This document shows, one piece after another, positions 31,976 through 43,269 of a stretch of 64,000 nt of DNA. How positions within the stretch are numbered: the stretch's first letter is position 1; each line of letters opens with the position of its first letter. This DNA is from an uncultured Pelagibacteraceae bacterium (lineage in GTDB: Bacteria > Pseudomonadota > Alphaproteobacteria > Pelagibacterales > Pelagibacteraceae). The notes below the pieces were generated by a model. It saw nothing but the letters and a program-made list of their open reading frames with translations. It was not told the DNA's origin and ran no database searches. The stretch spans positions 62,001 to 126,000 of the forward strand of contig CACHGA010000001.1 of assembly GCA_902579285.1 (NCBI GenBank), given 5' to 3'. The position numbers and the translations under genes were made by a program.

Positions 31976-33138
31976 TGAATTCAAAAAATTACCTTTTTAC
32001 AAGCGAGTCAGTTTCGGAAGGCCATCCAGATAAAGTTTGTGACAGGATCTCTGATATGGTCGTTGATAGTTATCTCTCAAAAGATCCTTTTTCTAGAGTT
32101 GCTTGTGAAACGTTAACAACAACAAACAAAGTAGTTTTAGCTGGGGAAACTAGAGGTCCAGAGATTAAAAAAAATGAATTAGAGGAAAAAGTTCGATCTT
32201 GTATTAAGGACATAGGTTATGAGCAAGACGGGTTTCACTGGAAAAATTGCAGTGTGGATATAAATTTGCATACACAGTCATCAGATATAGCAATGGGCGT
32301 CGACTCTAAAGGCAATAAGGATGAAGGAGCTGGAGACCAAGGTATAATGTTTGGATATGCATGTGATGAAACTGAAGTCTTGATGCCAGCACCAATATAT
32401 TATTCCCATAAAATTTTGGAACTAATGGCAATTGATAGAAAAAATGGAAAAGCAGACAAACTAGAACCAGATTCTAAAAGCCAAGTAACACTACAATACG
32501 TAGATGGTGTTCCATCAAAAGTTACAGCAGTAGTTATTTCAACACAACACTCTCCTAAAGTTTCGCAGTCTCAGGTCAAAGAAATTGTGAGACCATATCT
32601 TGAAAAAGCAATTCCTAAAAAATTATTAATGAATTTAAATGACAAAGATTTTTACGTAAACCCTACAGGACAATTTATAATTGGAGGACCTGATGGTGAT
32701 ACAGGATTAACTGGAAGAAAAATTATTGTTGATACTTACGGTGGCGCAGCACGCCACGGTGGAGGAGCTTTTTCAGGAAAAGATCCAAGCAAAGTAGATC
32801 GATCTGCAGCATATGCCGCAAGGTATGTTGCAAAAAACGTTGTGGCTTCAAAAATCTCAAAAAAGTGTGAAATTCAATTATCTTATGCAATCGGTGTCTC
32901 AAAACCATTATCTATTTATGTCAATCTTTTTGATGGAGATATAGAAAAAGAAAAGCACGTTGAAAAATTAATTACAAATAATTTTGATTTAAGCCCAAGA
33001 GGCATAAGAGAAATGTTAAATCTTAATAGGCCCATTTATGAGTCAACTGCTTCATATGGACATTTTGGAAGAAAACCAAGAGAAGACGGTTCTTTTTCGT
33101 GGGAAAAAACTGATAAAATATCTATTTTTAAAAAGTAG
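31975..33138 (+). CDS. metK: S-adenosylmethionine synthetase
   Basis: [51 protein letters not shown]. Confidence 0.98.
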   Translation: MNSKNYLFTSESVSEGHPDKVCDRISDMVVDSYLSKDPFSRVACETLTTTNKVVLAGETRGPEIKKNELEEKVRSCIKDIGYEQDGFHWKNCSVDINLHTQSSDIAMGVDSKGNKDEGAGDQGIMFGYACDETEVLMPAPIYYSHKILELMAIDRKNGKADKLEPDSKSQVTLQYVDGVPSKVTAVVISTQHSPKVSQSQVKEIVRPYLEKAIPKKLLMNLNDKDFYVNPTGQFIIGGPDGDTGLTGRKIIVDTYGGAARHGGGAFSGKDPSKVDRSAAYAARYVAKNVVASKISKKCEIQLSYAIGVSKPLSIYVNLFDGDIEKEKHVEKLITNNFDLSPRGIREMLNLNRPIYESTASYGHFGRKPREDGSFSWEKTDKISIFKK

Positions 33139-33192
33139 TTCTTGAAAAGTCTGATAATTTAAATTAAATTAAAATCAAGTTATCTGGAAATG

Positions 33193-33219
33193 AAAATGGG
33201 CTTTTGCCCATTTTTTTTT
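33193..33219 (+). terminator. Intrinsic terminator/attenuator immediately upstream of nusA
   Basis: AAAATGGGC (33193-33201) TTTT GCCCATTTT (33206-33214), T-run 33211-33219; 9-bp stem, 4-nt loop. Confidence 0.85.
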
Positions 33220-33234
33220 AGGTAAAACGAAAAT

Positions 33235-34788
33235 ATGTTAAATAGAGGTATAGATAAGCAAGAACTTTTAAGGATCGTAGATTCTGTTGCAAATGAAAAA
33301 TCTATAGATAAAGAGTTAATACTCAATTCTATGGAAACAGCAATACAAAGGGCTGCATACAGTAAATTTGGATATGAAAATTCGATTGAAGCTACAATCA
33401 ATAGAGAAGATGGAAGTATTAAAATTCAAAAAGTTTTAGAAATTGTTGAAAGCGTTGAAGATCCAGTTAAGCAAATTTCATTAAAACAAGCCGAGAATAT
33501 AGACAAAAAAAATAAAAATTTAAAAATTGGTGATAAAATTTACGAAGAATTACCACAAATTGATTTTGGAAGAATAGCGGCTCAAAGTGCCAAACAAGTT
33601 ATTTCTCAAAAAGTTAGAGAAGCAGAAAAAAATAGACAATTTGAAGATTTTAAAGACAAACAAGGCCAAATTTTAAGTGGAATAATAAAACGAACAGAGT
33701 ACGGAAATGTAATTATTGATTTAGGTAGAGCGGAGGGAATTATAAGGAAAGAGGAGTTAATACAAAGAGAAGTTTTAAAGAACGGGGATAGAGTAAAAGC
33801 TTACTGTTTTGAGGTTAAACAAGACACAAAGGGTCATCAAATATTTTTATCTAGAGCCCATCCGCAATTTTTAGCAAGATTATTTTTTCAAGAGGTTCCG
33901 GAAATTTATGAAGGTGTAATAGAAATAAAATCAGTATCGAGGGATCCCGGAAGTAGAGCAAAAATATGTGTTAATTCAAAAGACTCCTCTCTTGATCCTG
34001 TCGGTGCATGCGTTGGAATGAGAGGTAGCAGAGTTCAAACAGTGGTTAATGAATTGCAAGGAGAAAAAATAGATATAATAAAATGGACTGAAGATTTACC
34101 TACACTAGTAGCAGAGTCTTTATCGCCAGCTGAAATCCAAAAAGTTTTAATTGATGAAGAGAATAAAAGAATAGAGGTAATTTTGTCTGAAGAAAACTTA
34201 AGTAAAGCTATAGGTAGAAGAGGACAAAATGTTAGACTTGCATCTAAATTAATAAATTACGAAATAGATATACTAACAGATGCTGAAGACTCAGAGAGAA
34301 GACAAAAAGAATTTAAAGAGAGAACAGAACTTCTTGTTAAAGCATTAGAAGTAGACGAAACTTTAGGACAGCTTTTGGTTTCAGAAAACTTCCAAAATAT
34401 TGAAGAAATTGCCCAATCAAATGTCGAGGATCTTTCTAAAATTGAAGGTATCGAGGAAACAACTGCTAAAGAATTAATTGAAAGAGGAAAAGAATATTTG
34501 ATTAAAGAAAAAGAAGAAATTTCTGAAAAATTAAAAAAACTTGGTGTTGAAGATAGTTTGACTAAACTTGAAGGAATGACCCAAGGAATGTTGGTTGTCC
34601 TAGGAGAAAAAAATATCAAGAAACTTAAAGATTTTGCTGAACTTTCTTCTGACGAACTTATCGGTGGTATGGATGAAATTAAAGGTAAAAGAATAAAAGT
34701 AGACGGATATTTAGAGGAGTTTAATTTATCCAAAGAAGAAGCTGACAACTTAATAATGAGTGCAAGAAAGATAGTATTCGCTGATTAA
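33235..34788 (+). CDS. nusA: Transcription elongation/termination factor NusA
   Basis: S1 domain, DPVGACVGMRGSRVQTVVNELQGEKIDII KH, C-terminal HhH repeats. Confidence 0.97.
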   Translation: MLNRGIDKQELLRIVDSVANEKSIDKELILNSMETAIQRAAYSKFGYENSIEATINREDGSIKIQKVLEIVESVEDPVKQISLKQAENIDKKNKNLKIGDKIYEELPQIDFGRIAAQSAKQVISQKVREAEKNRQFEDFKDKQGQILSGIIKRTEYGNVIIDLGRAEGIIRKEELIQREVLKNGDRVKAYCFEVKQDTKGHQIFLSRAHPQFLARLFFQEVPEIYEGVIEIKSVSRDPGSRAKICVNSKDSSLDPVGACVGMRGSRVQTVVNELQGEKIDIIKWTEDLPTLVAESLSPAEIQKVLIDEENKRIEVILSEENLSKAIGRRGQNVRLASKLINYEIDILTDAEDSERRQKEFKERTELLVKALEVDETLGQLLVSENFQNIEEIAQSNVEDLSKIEGIEETTAKELIERGKEYLIKEKEEISEKLKKLGVEDSLTKLEGMTQGMLVVLGEKNIKKLKDFAELSSDELIGGMDEIKGKRIKVDGYLEEFNLSKEEADNLIMSARKIVFAD

Positions 34789-34791
34789 AAT

Positions 34792-37005
34792 ATGCAAAAA
34801 GATAAAAATAAAAAAAAAACTCTAACAATATCAAGCTCGTTTACCAAAAAATTTAATCCAAGCTCTTTTGGCAAGACTTCAAAAAAATCTTACGTAGTGG
34901 ATAAGAAGAAAAATGTCAAATCTCCTTTCAAGTCTAACAAAAATTTTTCATCTAATTCTGCTTTTAAAGGTAGCCAAAATAATAGGAATTTTAATAGGAA
35001 ATTTGTTGAGCAACAAGCAACAAAAAGATTTATCAGATCAGATAAAAATAAAAAAGATGAAACTGACAGAACAAAAGATAAAGGAAATTTTAAAGATAAG
35101 AATTTTAATACCAAGAGAGAGTCAAAGTTAACAATTTCGACAGCAATGAACGTTGAAGAATTTGAAATTAAACAAAGAAGTTTAGCTTCAGTTAAAAGAG
35201 CAAGACTAAAAGATAAGAAAGGTTTAAATGACGGTGAAAAAAAGGAATTTAAGAAAGTTATAAGAGAAGTAAAAATCCCTTCACAAATAACTATTCAAGA
35301 GTTATCAAATAGAATGGCAGAACAATCTGCATCTATTATCAAATTTTTATTAAATATGGGTGTGAAAGCCACAATAAATCATACTATCGATAAAGATACT
35401 TCAGAATATATTGTTAAAGAATTTGGTCACAAAGCAATTTTTGAAGAAGTGCCAGTGAAAATATTAAATAAAATCTCACAAAATAATGAAAAAAATTTAT
35501 CTCCTAGGTCACCAATAGTGACTATAATGGGACATGTTGATCACGGAAAAACTTCCTTATTAGACTCCCTAAGAAGCTCAAATGTTGTTTCAGGTGAACA
35601 CGGAGGAATCACACAACATATAGGAGCTTATCAAGTTGGCGATTCAGATAACAAAGTAATTACATTCATTGACACTCCAGGGCATGCTGCATTTACAGAA
35701 ATGAGAGCAAGAGGTTCAAAAGTAACTGATATTGTTGTTTTGGTAATTGCTGCTGATGACGGAGTTAAACCACAAACAGTCGAAGCAATTCAACACGCAA
35801 AGGCCGCAAAAGTTCCTATAATAGTTGCAATTAACAAATGCGATTTACCGAATTCTAATATAAACAAAATAAAGAACGACCTGATGCGTTACGAGTTAGT
35901 AGCTGAGGATCTAAGTGGTGATACTCTGTTTGTTGAAGTGTCAGCTACTAAGAAAAAAAACCTAGATAAATTAAAAGAAACCATTTTACTCCAAGCAGAA
36001 GTTTTAGATTTAAAGGCTTCAAAAGATGGGCAGGCCAAAGGAATTGTTTTGGAGTCTAAAATCGATAAAGGAAAAGGTCCAGTCTCAACCATTTTAATAA
36101 CCGAGGGTTCTTTAAAAAAAGGGGATCATTTTGTCTGTGGTAAAACATTAGGAAAAGTTCGTGCGATGATTAGCCATGAAGGTAAAAATCTTGAGGCTGC
36201 TTTACCCTCAATGCCAGTAGAAATACTTGGTATGCAAGAATCAGCAAAAGCTGGAGATGAATTTTTTGTAGTTGAAAATGAGGATGAAGCAAAAAAAATA
36301 AATGATTTTGAAAAATTAGGAATAAAGGAAAACCAAAATATAATATTGCAAGACAACACAAAACTCTTTGACAAACAAGGAACAAAAGAAGAATTGAATA
36401 TTATTTTAAAATCTGATGTTCAAGGATCAAGCGAGGCACTTAGGAATGCAATTAATAAAATTAGTCATTCCGAGGTGACTCCTAAAATTATTTTATCAGA
36501 TATTGGAATGATAAATGAGACAGATATATCACTTGCAAAGGCTTCTGATGCTATAGTCATTGGATTTAATGTAAAACCAAATAAAGAAGCAAAAAAATTA
36601 TCTGAAGCCCAAAAAGTAAGAATAGAATTTTTTAATGTAATTTACAAAGCCATTGAATTTGTTGAAAAGTCTCTTTCAGGTCTTTTAGAGCCCGAAAGGA
36701 AAGAAAAAATTGAAGGCACAGCAGAGATACTTAAAATTTTTAAACTTTCAAAGTCTGGAAAAGTTGCTGGATCAAAAGTTACTGAGGGTGAAATAAAGAA
36801 TAATTCTAAGGCACGAATTATTAGAGATGGGAAAATAGTGTATGATGGGCAAATCACAAGTATTTTTAGAGAAAAAAATGCTGCGAAAGAAGTTAAAAGC
36901 GGACTTGAATGCGGTATTACTTTTAAAAACTTTCTTGATTTTAAGGAAAAAGATATGATCGAGTCCTACAAAGTTGATATGATAGAAAGGCAAATAAATG
37001 AATAA
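34792..37005 (+). CDS. infB: Translation initiation factor IF-2
   Basis: [41 protein letters not shown]. Confidence 0.98.
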   Translation: MQKDKNKKKTLTISSSFTKKFNPSSFGKTSKKSYVVDKKKNVKSPFKSNKNFSSNSAFKGSQNNRNFNRKFVEQQATKRFIRSDKNKKDETDRTKDKGNFKDKNFNTKRESKLTISTAMNVEEFEIKQRSLASVKRARLKDKKGLNDGEKKEFKKVIREVKIPSQITIQELSNRMAEQSASIIKFLLNMGVKATINHTIDKDTSEYIVKEFGHKAIFEEVPVKILNKISQNNEKNLSPRSPIVTIMGHVDHGKTSLLDSLRSSNVVSGEHGGITQHIGAYQVGDSDNKVITFIDTPGHAAFTEMRARGSKVTDIVVLVIAADDGVKPQTVEAIQHAKAAKVPIIVAINKCDLPNSNINKIKNDLMRYELVAEDLSGDTLFVEVSATKKKNLDKLKETILLQAEVLDLKASKDGQAKGIVLESKIDKGKGPVSTILITEGSLKKGDHFVCGKTLGKVRAMISHEGKNLEAALPSMPVEILGMQESAKAGDEFFVVENEDEAKKINDFEKLGIKENQNIILQDNTKLFDKQGTKEELNIILKSDVQGSSEALRNAINKISHSEVTPKIILSDIGMINETDISLAKASDAIVIGFNVKPNKEAKKLSEAQKVRIEFFNVIYKAIEFVEKSLSGLLEPERKEKIEGTAEILKIFKLSKSGKVAGSKVTEGEIKNNSKARIIRDGKIVYDGQITSIFREKNAAKEVKSGLECGITFKNFLDFKEKDMIESYKVDMIERQINE

Positions 37006-37372
37006 AAATTCAATTGAAGGATATCCAAATCATAGACATCTTAGAGTTGGTGAACTAGTGAAACAAAATTTAGGTCAAATATTTATAAGAAATGAGGCGA
37101 AAATACCTGCATTTAATACCAAAATGGTTACTGTAACGGAAGTAAAAATGAGCTCAGATTTAAAATCAGCAAGAGCTTACGTTATACCGCTTGGCGGAAA
37201 AGAGACTAAAAAAACAGTTAATATATTGACCGAGTTTTCTTATCTTGTTAGAAAGGCTTTGTCAAAAAAACTAGATATAAAATTTCTTCCGCGTTTATAT
37301 TTTGTAGAAGACAAATCTTTTGATTATGCAGAAAGAATTGAAAAACTTATTAAAGAAAATAAAAATAAATGA
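36998..37372 (+). CDS. rbfA: Ribosome-binding factor A
   Basis: RHLRVGELVKQNLGQIF, position after infB. Confidence 0.92.
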   Translation: MNKNSIEGYPNHRHLRVGELVKQNLGQIFIRNEAKIPAFNTKMVTVTEVKMSSDLKSARAYVIPLGGKETKKTVNILTEFSYLVRKALSKKLDIKFLPRLYFVEDKSFDYAERIEKLIKENKNK

Positions 37373-37626
37373 AATCAAAAAAAAATATTATTAAATTGTT
37401 AGCACTTCATAAAAATGATGTCGGATCAACAGAAGTTCAAATTGGAATACTAAGTGAGAAAATAAAAAATCTATCTGAACATTTTAAAAAATTTAAGAAA
37501 GACATACATTCAACTAGGGGACTAACTAAATCTGTAAATCAAAGGAAAAGACTTTTACAATATTTGAGCAAAAAAAACCCAAAAGCATATACGGATATTA
37601 TAAAAAAACTTAATTTAAGAAAATAA
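37369..37626 (+). CDS. rpsO: 30S ribosomal protein S15
   Basis: NDVGSTEVQIGILSEKI, RKRLLQYLSKK. Confidence 0.97.
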   Translation: MKSKKNIIKLLALHKNDVGSTEVQIGILSEKIKNLSEHFKKFKKDIHSTRGLTKSVNQRKRLLQYLSKKNPKAYTDIIKKLNLRK

Positions 37627-39699
37627 ATGTTTAAAGAATTTAAAGAGGAAATAGATTTTGGCGGAAAAAAAGTAACTTTAGAGACGGGAAAAATTGCCCG
37701 TCAAGCTGACGGAGCCATAATAGCCACATGTGGTGAAACAGTAGTTATCGCAACAGTAGTTGGTGCAAAAAAAGTTAATCCTGAAACTGATTATTTTCCT
37801 TTATCGGTAAATTATCAAGAGAAATATTATGCTGCTGGAAAAATTCCAGGTGGATATTTTAAAAGAGAAGCAAGACCAACAGAAGCTGAAACTTTAATAT
37901 CTAGATTAATAGACAGACCGATAAGACCTTTGTTTCCTGAAAATTTTAAAAATGAGGTACAGATTTTACCAACAGTACTTTCATATGATAATGAAAATGA
38001 AGCAGATATACTATCAATAATAGCTTGTTCAGCTGCCCTATCTATTTCTGGACTGCCTTTTAAAGGCCCAATAGCAGCATCTAGAGTAGGTTTCATAGAT
38101 AATAAAAATGTTCTTAATCCCACAAAAAAAGAATTAGAAAATTCTAAATTGGATTTAGTTGTGGCTGGAACAAAGGATGCAGTATTGATGGTAGAGTCCG
38201 AAGCTTCGGGTTTAACTGAAAAACAAATGTTAGATGCTGTAAAATTTGGACATGAAAGTTTTGCAAATGTTATAAAGGGCATTGAGAAATTGGCCAAAAA
38301 AGCTTCAAAAGAAAAATGGAAAATAGAACAAAAAGATTTTAGCAAAGTATCTAAAAAAATTAAAAAAGAGCTTACCAAAGATTTAGAGAAAGCATTTACA
38401 GAAAAAGATAAAAAGAAAAGATCTGACTTAATAAGTGCAGCCGGAGATACCTGCAAATCATTATTTAAAGATGACGAGGCCCTCTTAGAACATGAAATAA
38501 TGACTCAGCTTAAAAATTTAGAAAAAGAGATAGTTAGAACAAGAATTTTAAAAAGTAAAAAAAGAATTGATGGCAGAGGTCTTTCTGATGTAAGACCAAT
38601 AAAATGCCAAGTAGGTATACTACCAAGAGTTCATGGTTCGGCATTATTCACAAGAGGCGAAACACAAGCAATAGTAACAACCACCTTGGGAACCTCAGAT
38701 GATGAGCAGAGAATCGAAAGCCTGGAAGGATTAAAAAGGCAAAGATTTATGTTGCACTATAATTTTCCTCCATTTTCTGTAGGAGAAACTGGCAGGATAG
38801 GAACTGGCAGAAGAGAAGTGGGACACGGTAAACTAGCTTGGAGAGCATTGAATTCCTCATTGCCAAAAAAGGAAAATTTTCCTTATACTTTAAGAATTGT
38901 ATCAGAAATTACAGAGTCAAATGGATCATCATCAATGGCAACGGTATGCGGATCTTCTCTTGCATTAATGGATGCAGCAGTTCCTATAGCCGAACCGGTT
39001 GCTGGAATAGCGATGGGATTAATTAAAGAGAAAAATGATTTTTCTATTTTATCAGATATATTGGGAGACGAAGATCATTTAGGGGATATGGATTTTAAAG
39101 TAGCAGGCACAAAAGACGGCATTACATCTCTTCAAATGGACATTAAAATTACAGGTATCACTTTCGAGATTATGGAAAAAGCTCTTGCACAGGCAAAAGA
39201 AGGACGAGTGCATATCTTAAATGAAATGAATAAAACTATTAAATCTTCTAGAAAAGAAGTAGGAAAGCACACTCCAAAAATGGAGAAAATAAAAGTTGAT
39301 AAAAAAGATATTGCAACCGTAATAGGTAAAGGCGGGGCTACAATAAGAGAAATTGTAGAAAAGTCTGGAGCAAAAGTTGATGTTAATGATACTGGCGAAG
39401 TTACTATTGCAGCAGCAAATGATGAAACAAGAAAGATTGCAGTTCAAATGATAAACGACCTTGTTGCAAAACCTGAAATGGGAAAAACATATAAAGGGAA
39501 AGTAGTTAAAATTATGGAATTTGGAGCTTTTGTAAACTTTTTAGGAAAACAAGATGGACTCGTTCACATTTCACAGTTGGCTGCAAAAAGAGTTCAAAAA
39601 GTAACAGATGTAGTCAAAGAAGGTGATGAAGTTTCAGTTAAAGTAATTGGATTTGACAGAGGCAAAGTCAAACTTTCAATTAAAGAAGCTGTATCATAA
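37627..39699 (+). CDS. pnp: Polynucleotide phosphorylase
   Basis: [33 protein letters not shown] and S1 domains. Confidence 0.98.
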   Translation: MFKEFKEEIDFGGKKVTLETGKIARQADGAIIATCGETVVIATVVGAKKVNPETDYFPLSVNYQEKYYAAGKIPGGYFKREARPTEAETLISRLIDRPIRPLFPENFKNEVQILPTVLSYDNENEADILSIIACSAALSISGLPFKGPIAASRVGFIDNKNVLNPTKKELENSKLDLVVAGTKDAVLMVESEASGLTEKQMLDAVKFGHESFANVIKGIEKLAKKASKEKWKIEQKDFSKVSKKIKKELTKDLEKAFTEKDKKKRSDLISAAGDTCKSLFKDDEALLEHEIMTQLKNLEKEIVRTRILKSKKRIDGRGLSDVRPIKCQVGILPRVHGSALFTRGETQAIVTTTLGTSDDEQRIESLEGLKRQRFMLHYNFPPFSVGETGRIGTGRREVGHGKLAWRALNSSLPKKENFPYTLRIVSEITESNGSSSMATVCGSSLALMDAAVPIAEPVAGIAMGLIKEKNDFSILSDILGDEDHLGDMDFKVAGTKDGITSLQMDIKITGITFEIMEKALAQAKEGRVHILNEMNKTIKSSRKEVGKHTPKMEKIKVDKKDIATVIGKGGATIREIVEKSGAKVDVNDTGEVTIAAANDETRKIAVQMINDLVAKPEMGKTYKGKVVKIMEFGAFVNFLGKQDGLVHISQLAAKRVQKVTDVVKEGDEVSVKVIGFDRGKVKLSIKEAVS

Positions 39700-39704
39700 C
39701 ATTT

Positions 39705-40223
39705 TTAAATTTGATATTCAAAATTCTGAGTTTTTTCATTTACGCTAAGTTCTTTTGCACCATTTCTCAAATGAAAATTTCTTGCCATTTCTGTTAGAGG
39801 AGACAATGTAACTAGTCTATTTAAGTGGTTAGACTTTTTTATTTTTTTAAATGCTTCTTTAACTATAAGCTTCCCCCCACCTTTTTTCTTAGACCAAACA
39901 GTATATGCAATCGCTATTTTACCAACATTTTGATTTCGCCACGAAGCACTTTGCATGTATGCATCTCGGGTCATTAAGTCAAATTCTTCAATTGTTTTTG
40001 GGATTTCATTTGTAAATCCAAAACACATTATCGCACATATTTCATTTTTATATTTTACACCATAAATTTTTCTTCCATGACTGGTTCTGAAACTAATATC
40101 AAGTTCTGGTCTTATAGGATCTTCACTTATATCACAGGAATTAAGTTCAACCAATTCTGCTCCCTTTATCCAGTCAAAAAAGTTTTCAAACTTTTCTCTT
40201 ATTTTTTTATTAAATTTTACCAT
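39705..40223 (-). CDS. GNAT-like hypothetical protein
   Basis: 172 aa; KKGGGKLIVKEAF and C-terminal LTEMARNFHLRNGA are GNAT-like; no confident family. Confidence 0.5.
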   Translation of the reverse strand: MVKFNKKIREKFENFFDWIKGAELVELNSCDISEDPIRPELDISFRTSHGRKIYGVKYKNEICAIMCFGFTNEIPKTIEEFDLMTRDAYMQSASWRNQNVGKIAIAYTVWSKKKGGGKLIVKEAFKKIKKSNHLNRLVTLSPLTEMARNFHLRNGAKELSVNEKTQNFEYQI

Positions 40224-40248
40224 TTAATTATTTTTTTAAGTTTTTTGG

Positions 40249-41034
40249 TTAAGTAATATTTTTTGGATCTGGCATCCCAGCTTTGTTGTAACCCGCATCT
40301 ACATAGTGTATTTCTCCAGTTACTCCATCGCTTAAATTACTTAATAAATATAATGCTGATTTTCCCACATCATTTATATCAACATTTCTTTTTAAAAAAG
40401 AGTGATCAGCACTCCATTTGTATAAAAATTTTGCATCGCCAATAGCAGAAGCTGCCAATGTTTTAATTGGTCCAGCACTTATTGCATTAACTCTAATACC
40501 TTTAGAACCCAAGTCTTTTGCAATATACTTTACGCTCGACTCTAATGCAGCCTTACATACTCCCATTACATTATAATTTGGAATTACTTTTGTTGACTCA
40601 TAAGTTAGAGTCAACATGCTAGAACCACTTTTCATTATTCTTGAAGCCTCTTTAGCTATCTCAGTAAAAGAAAAACATGAAACCAACATACTTTTTGTAA
40701 AATTTTCTCTTGAAGTATCAATATATTGACCTGATAATTCCGCTCTATCTGAAAATGCAATTGCGTGAACAACAAAATCGATTTCATTCCATTTACTCTT
40801 GACTTCTTGAAAAGTTTTAACAATATCTTCTTTATTTTCTACATTACAATTTAAAAGAAATTTTGAATTAATAGACTCGGCCAAAGGAGTTACTCTTTTT
40901 TTTAGAGCATCACCAAAGTAAGTAAATGCTAATTCAGCGCCATTTTCAGCAAGTTTTTTTGATATTCCCCATGCTATAGATCTTTCATTAGCAACACCCA
41001 TGATTAAACCTTTTTTACCCTTAACTAAATCCAT
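40249..41034 (-). CDS. fabI: Enoyl-[ACP] reductase
   Basis: GLIMGVANERSIAWGISKKL, VMGVCKAALESSVKY. Confidence 0.97.
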   Translation of the reverse strand: MDLVKGKKGLIMGVANERSIAWGISKKLAENGAELAFTYFGDALKKRVTPLAESINSKFLLNCNVENKEDIVKTFQEVKSKWNEIDFVVHAIAFSDRAELSGQYIDTSRENFTKSMLVSCFSFTEIAKEASRIMKSGSSMLTLTYESTKVIPNYNVMGVCKAALESSVKYIAKDLGSKGIRVNAISAGPIKTLAASAIGDAKFLYKWSADHSFLKRNVDINDVGKSALYLLSNLSDGVTGEIHYVDAGYNKAGMPDPKNIT

Positions 41035-41036
41035 TT

Positions 41037-42248
41037 TTAAACCTTTTCGAAAATCAATGTCGCGTTTGTTCCACCAAAACCGAAGCTATTAGACATAACA
41101 GAATTTAATTTTACATCCTTTTCAACTTTCGTGACAATTGGGAACTTTTGTGCTGACTCATCCATTTCATTAACGTTACAAGATGCTGCAATAAAATTAT
41201 TTTTCATCATTATTAAAGAATAAATCGCCTCATGAACTGAAGCAGCTCCTAGTGGGTGACCAGATAGAGATTTTGTTGAACTAATTTTCGGTATTTTATC
41301 TTTGAATGCATCTTTTATAGCTTTTAATTCAGTTATATCTCCAACCGGAGTTGATGTACCATGGGTGTTAATATAATCAATTTTGTTTCTAGTTGTCTTT
41401 AATGCTAAGTTCATACATCTAGTCGCCCCTTCTCCTGAAGGTGCAACCATATCAAAACCATCGGAAGTTGCTCCATAGCCTGTCAATTCTGCATAAATTT
41501 TTGCTCCTCTTGCTTTAGCATGCTCAAGTTCCTCTAAAACCAAAACTCCCGCTCCTCCAGCAATCACGAAACCGTCTCTTGTCTTATCGTATGGCCTAGA
41601 AGCCTTCTGCGGATTATCATTATATTTTGAAGAAAGCGCAGTCATTGCATCGAACATAGCTGTCATAGCAAAATGAATTTCATCACTTCCACCTGCAAAA
41701 ATAATTTTTTGTTTTCCAAACTGAATAAGTTCCATTGCATTACCAATACAGTGACCGCTAGTAGCACAAGCCGAACTTATCGTGTAGTTAACCCCTTTTA
41801 TTTTAAAAGGAACTGCTAAAGTTGCTGAAGCAGTACTTGCCATAGTTCTTGGTACAATAAATGGTCCCATTTTTTTTGGATTTTTTTCTCTAGTTTTATC
41901 TGCAGCTAAAATAACATTCTCGATTGAAGGACCGCCTGAACCCATTACCATACCTGAGTCAACATTACTTATATCTTTATCTTCCAAACCAGAGTCGGTT
42001 ATTGCTTCTTTCATCGCCACATAGTTATATGCCGATCCGTTCCCCATAAATCTTAATGCTTTTCTGTCAACATGATCTTCAAGCTTTATATTCGGTTTTC
42101 CGTGCACATTACTTTTCAAATTGTGCTCTTTATATTCTTCCGCGAAAGAAATACCTGATTTACTATTTATGAGTGAATCATAAACTTCGTTTTGATTATT
42201 CCCAAGACAAGAAACAATTCCAATCCCTGTTACGACAACCCTCTTCAT
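41037..42248 (-). CDS. fabB: 3-oxoacyl-[ACP] synthase I
   Basis: ISSACATSGHCIG, NTHGTSTPVGD, SNSFGFGGTNA. Confidence 0.97.
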   Translation of the reverse strand: MKRVVVTGIGIVSCLGNNQNEVYDSLINSKSGISFAEEYKEHNLKSNVHGKPNIKLEDHVDRKALRFMGNGSAYNYVAMKEAITDSGLEDKDISNVDSGMVMGSGGPSIENVILAADKTREKNPKKMGPFIVPRTMASTASATLAVPFKIKGVNYTISSACATSGHCIGNAMELIQFGKQKIIFAGGSDEIHFAMTAMFDAMTALSSKYNDNPQKASRPYDKTRDGFVIAGGAGVLVLEELEHAKARGAKIYAELTGYGATSDGFDMVAPSGEGATRCMNLALKTTRNKIDYINTHGTSTPVGDITELKAIKDAFKDKIPKISSTKSLSGHPLGAASVHEAIYSLIMMKNNFIAASCNVNEMDESAQKFPIVTKVEKDVKLNSVMSNSFGFGGTNATLIFEKV

Positions 42249-42766
42249 TGTTTATAAACTCCTACTTTCAAATTTTCTGCGGTATATATCTGTTTACCAT
42301 CAGCTTTCAAAATCCCGTCTGCAAAACCAACAGTTCCACTTTCAGTTTTTAAAACTTTTTTCATATCTACTTCATAAGTCGCCATTTTTACTTTTTTTAT
42401 AACTTCACCAGTAAATCTAACAGAATTTACACCTAAAGCACGTCCTTTACCTGGTTCACCAATCCACCCAAGGTAGAAACCAACTAATTGCCACATCGCA
42501 TCTAACCCCAAACATCCAGGCATTACAGGATCAGCCTTAAAATGGCAATCAAAGAACCACATTTTATCTTTTATATCTAGCTCAGCTTTTACGGTACCCT
42601 TTTTAAATTTGCCTTCATCTGATTTTATTTGTGTAATTCTATCAAACATTAACATTGGTGGCGCTGGTAAACGTGCATTCCCTTCACCAAACAATTTACC
42701 GTTTGCGCATTCAATTAATTCATTATAGTTGTAGCTGCTTTTTTGTTTCATTTTGAAAGGTAACAA
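42245..42766 (-). CDS. fabA: 3-hydroxydecanoyl-ACP dehydratase/isomerase
   Basis: LPAPPMLMFDRI, FFDCHFKADPVMPGCLGLDAMWQLVGF. Confidence 0.97.
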   Translation of the reverse strand: MLPFKMKQKSSYNYNELIECANGKLFGEGNARLPAPPMLMFDRITQIKSDEGKFKKGTVKAELDIKDKMWFFDCHFKADPVMPGCLGLDAMWQLVGFYLGWIGEPGKGRALGVNSVRFTGEVIKKVKMATYEVDMKKVLKTESGTVGFADGILKADGKQIYTAENLKVGVYKQ

Positions 42767-42823
42767 TTGCTTGAGTTTTTAGCAATATCATATATAAAAT
42801 TGAAAAAATTATACAGTAAGTTA

Positions 42824-43246
42824 ATGCAAAAAAATAATAATAAAAACAAGATTTTTATAGATAAACTCAGATCTTCAGGTCTTAGACCTACGAATCAAAG
42901 AGTAGAGATAACCAAATTTCTCTTTAATAGAAAAAAAACATTACATTTCACAGTTGAAGAATTAAAAAACTCTATGAATTTAAAAAGATCAAAAAAAATT
43001 TCAACAGCAACTTTTTATAATACAGTGCATGCACTAAAAAGTGCTGGGTATTTAAAGGAATTCTCCTTAGAAAATAACACATCATACTATGACACAAATA
43101 TTTCTTCTCATCATCACTTCTTTGATAATGGAAAGGTGATTGATATTAAGAGCGACAAAATTACCTTTCAAAAACTCCCAGAGGCGCCAAAAGGTAGGAA
43201 AATCAAAAACGTCGAAGTTGTAATAAGATTAGAAAATAATAATTAG
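42824..43246 (+). CDS. irr: Fur-family regulator, Irr-like
   Basis: LRSSGLRPTNQRVEITKFLF, ISTATFYNTVHALKSAGYLKEF; divergent from fabA. Met20 of the listed ORF is the likely start. Confidence 0.75.
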   Translation: MQKNNNKNKIFIDKLRSSGLRPTNQRVEITKFLFNRKKTLHFTVEELKNSMNLKRSKKISTATFYNTVHALKSAGYLKEFSLENNTSYYDTNISSHHHFFDNGKVIDIKSDKITFQKLPEAPKGRKIKNVEVVIRLENNN

Positions 43247-43269
43247 TCTCAAAATCAGATCTTGTTGTA

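Noticed and set aside
33139-33192. SAM riboswitch associated with metK
   Set aside because: metK starts directly at the lnt stop with no leader; the downstream gap shows only the terminator hairpin.
34257-34748. 163-aa Ser-rich minus-strand ORF inside nusA
   Set aside because: Antisense shadow of acidic/Lys-rich NusA C-terminus.
37827-38456. 209-aa minus-strand ORF inside pnp
   Set aside because: Antisense to conserved PNPase; no family resemblance.
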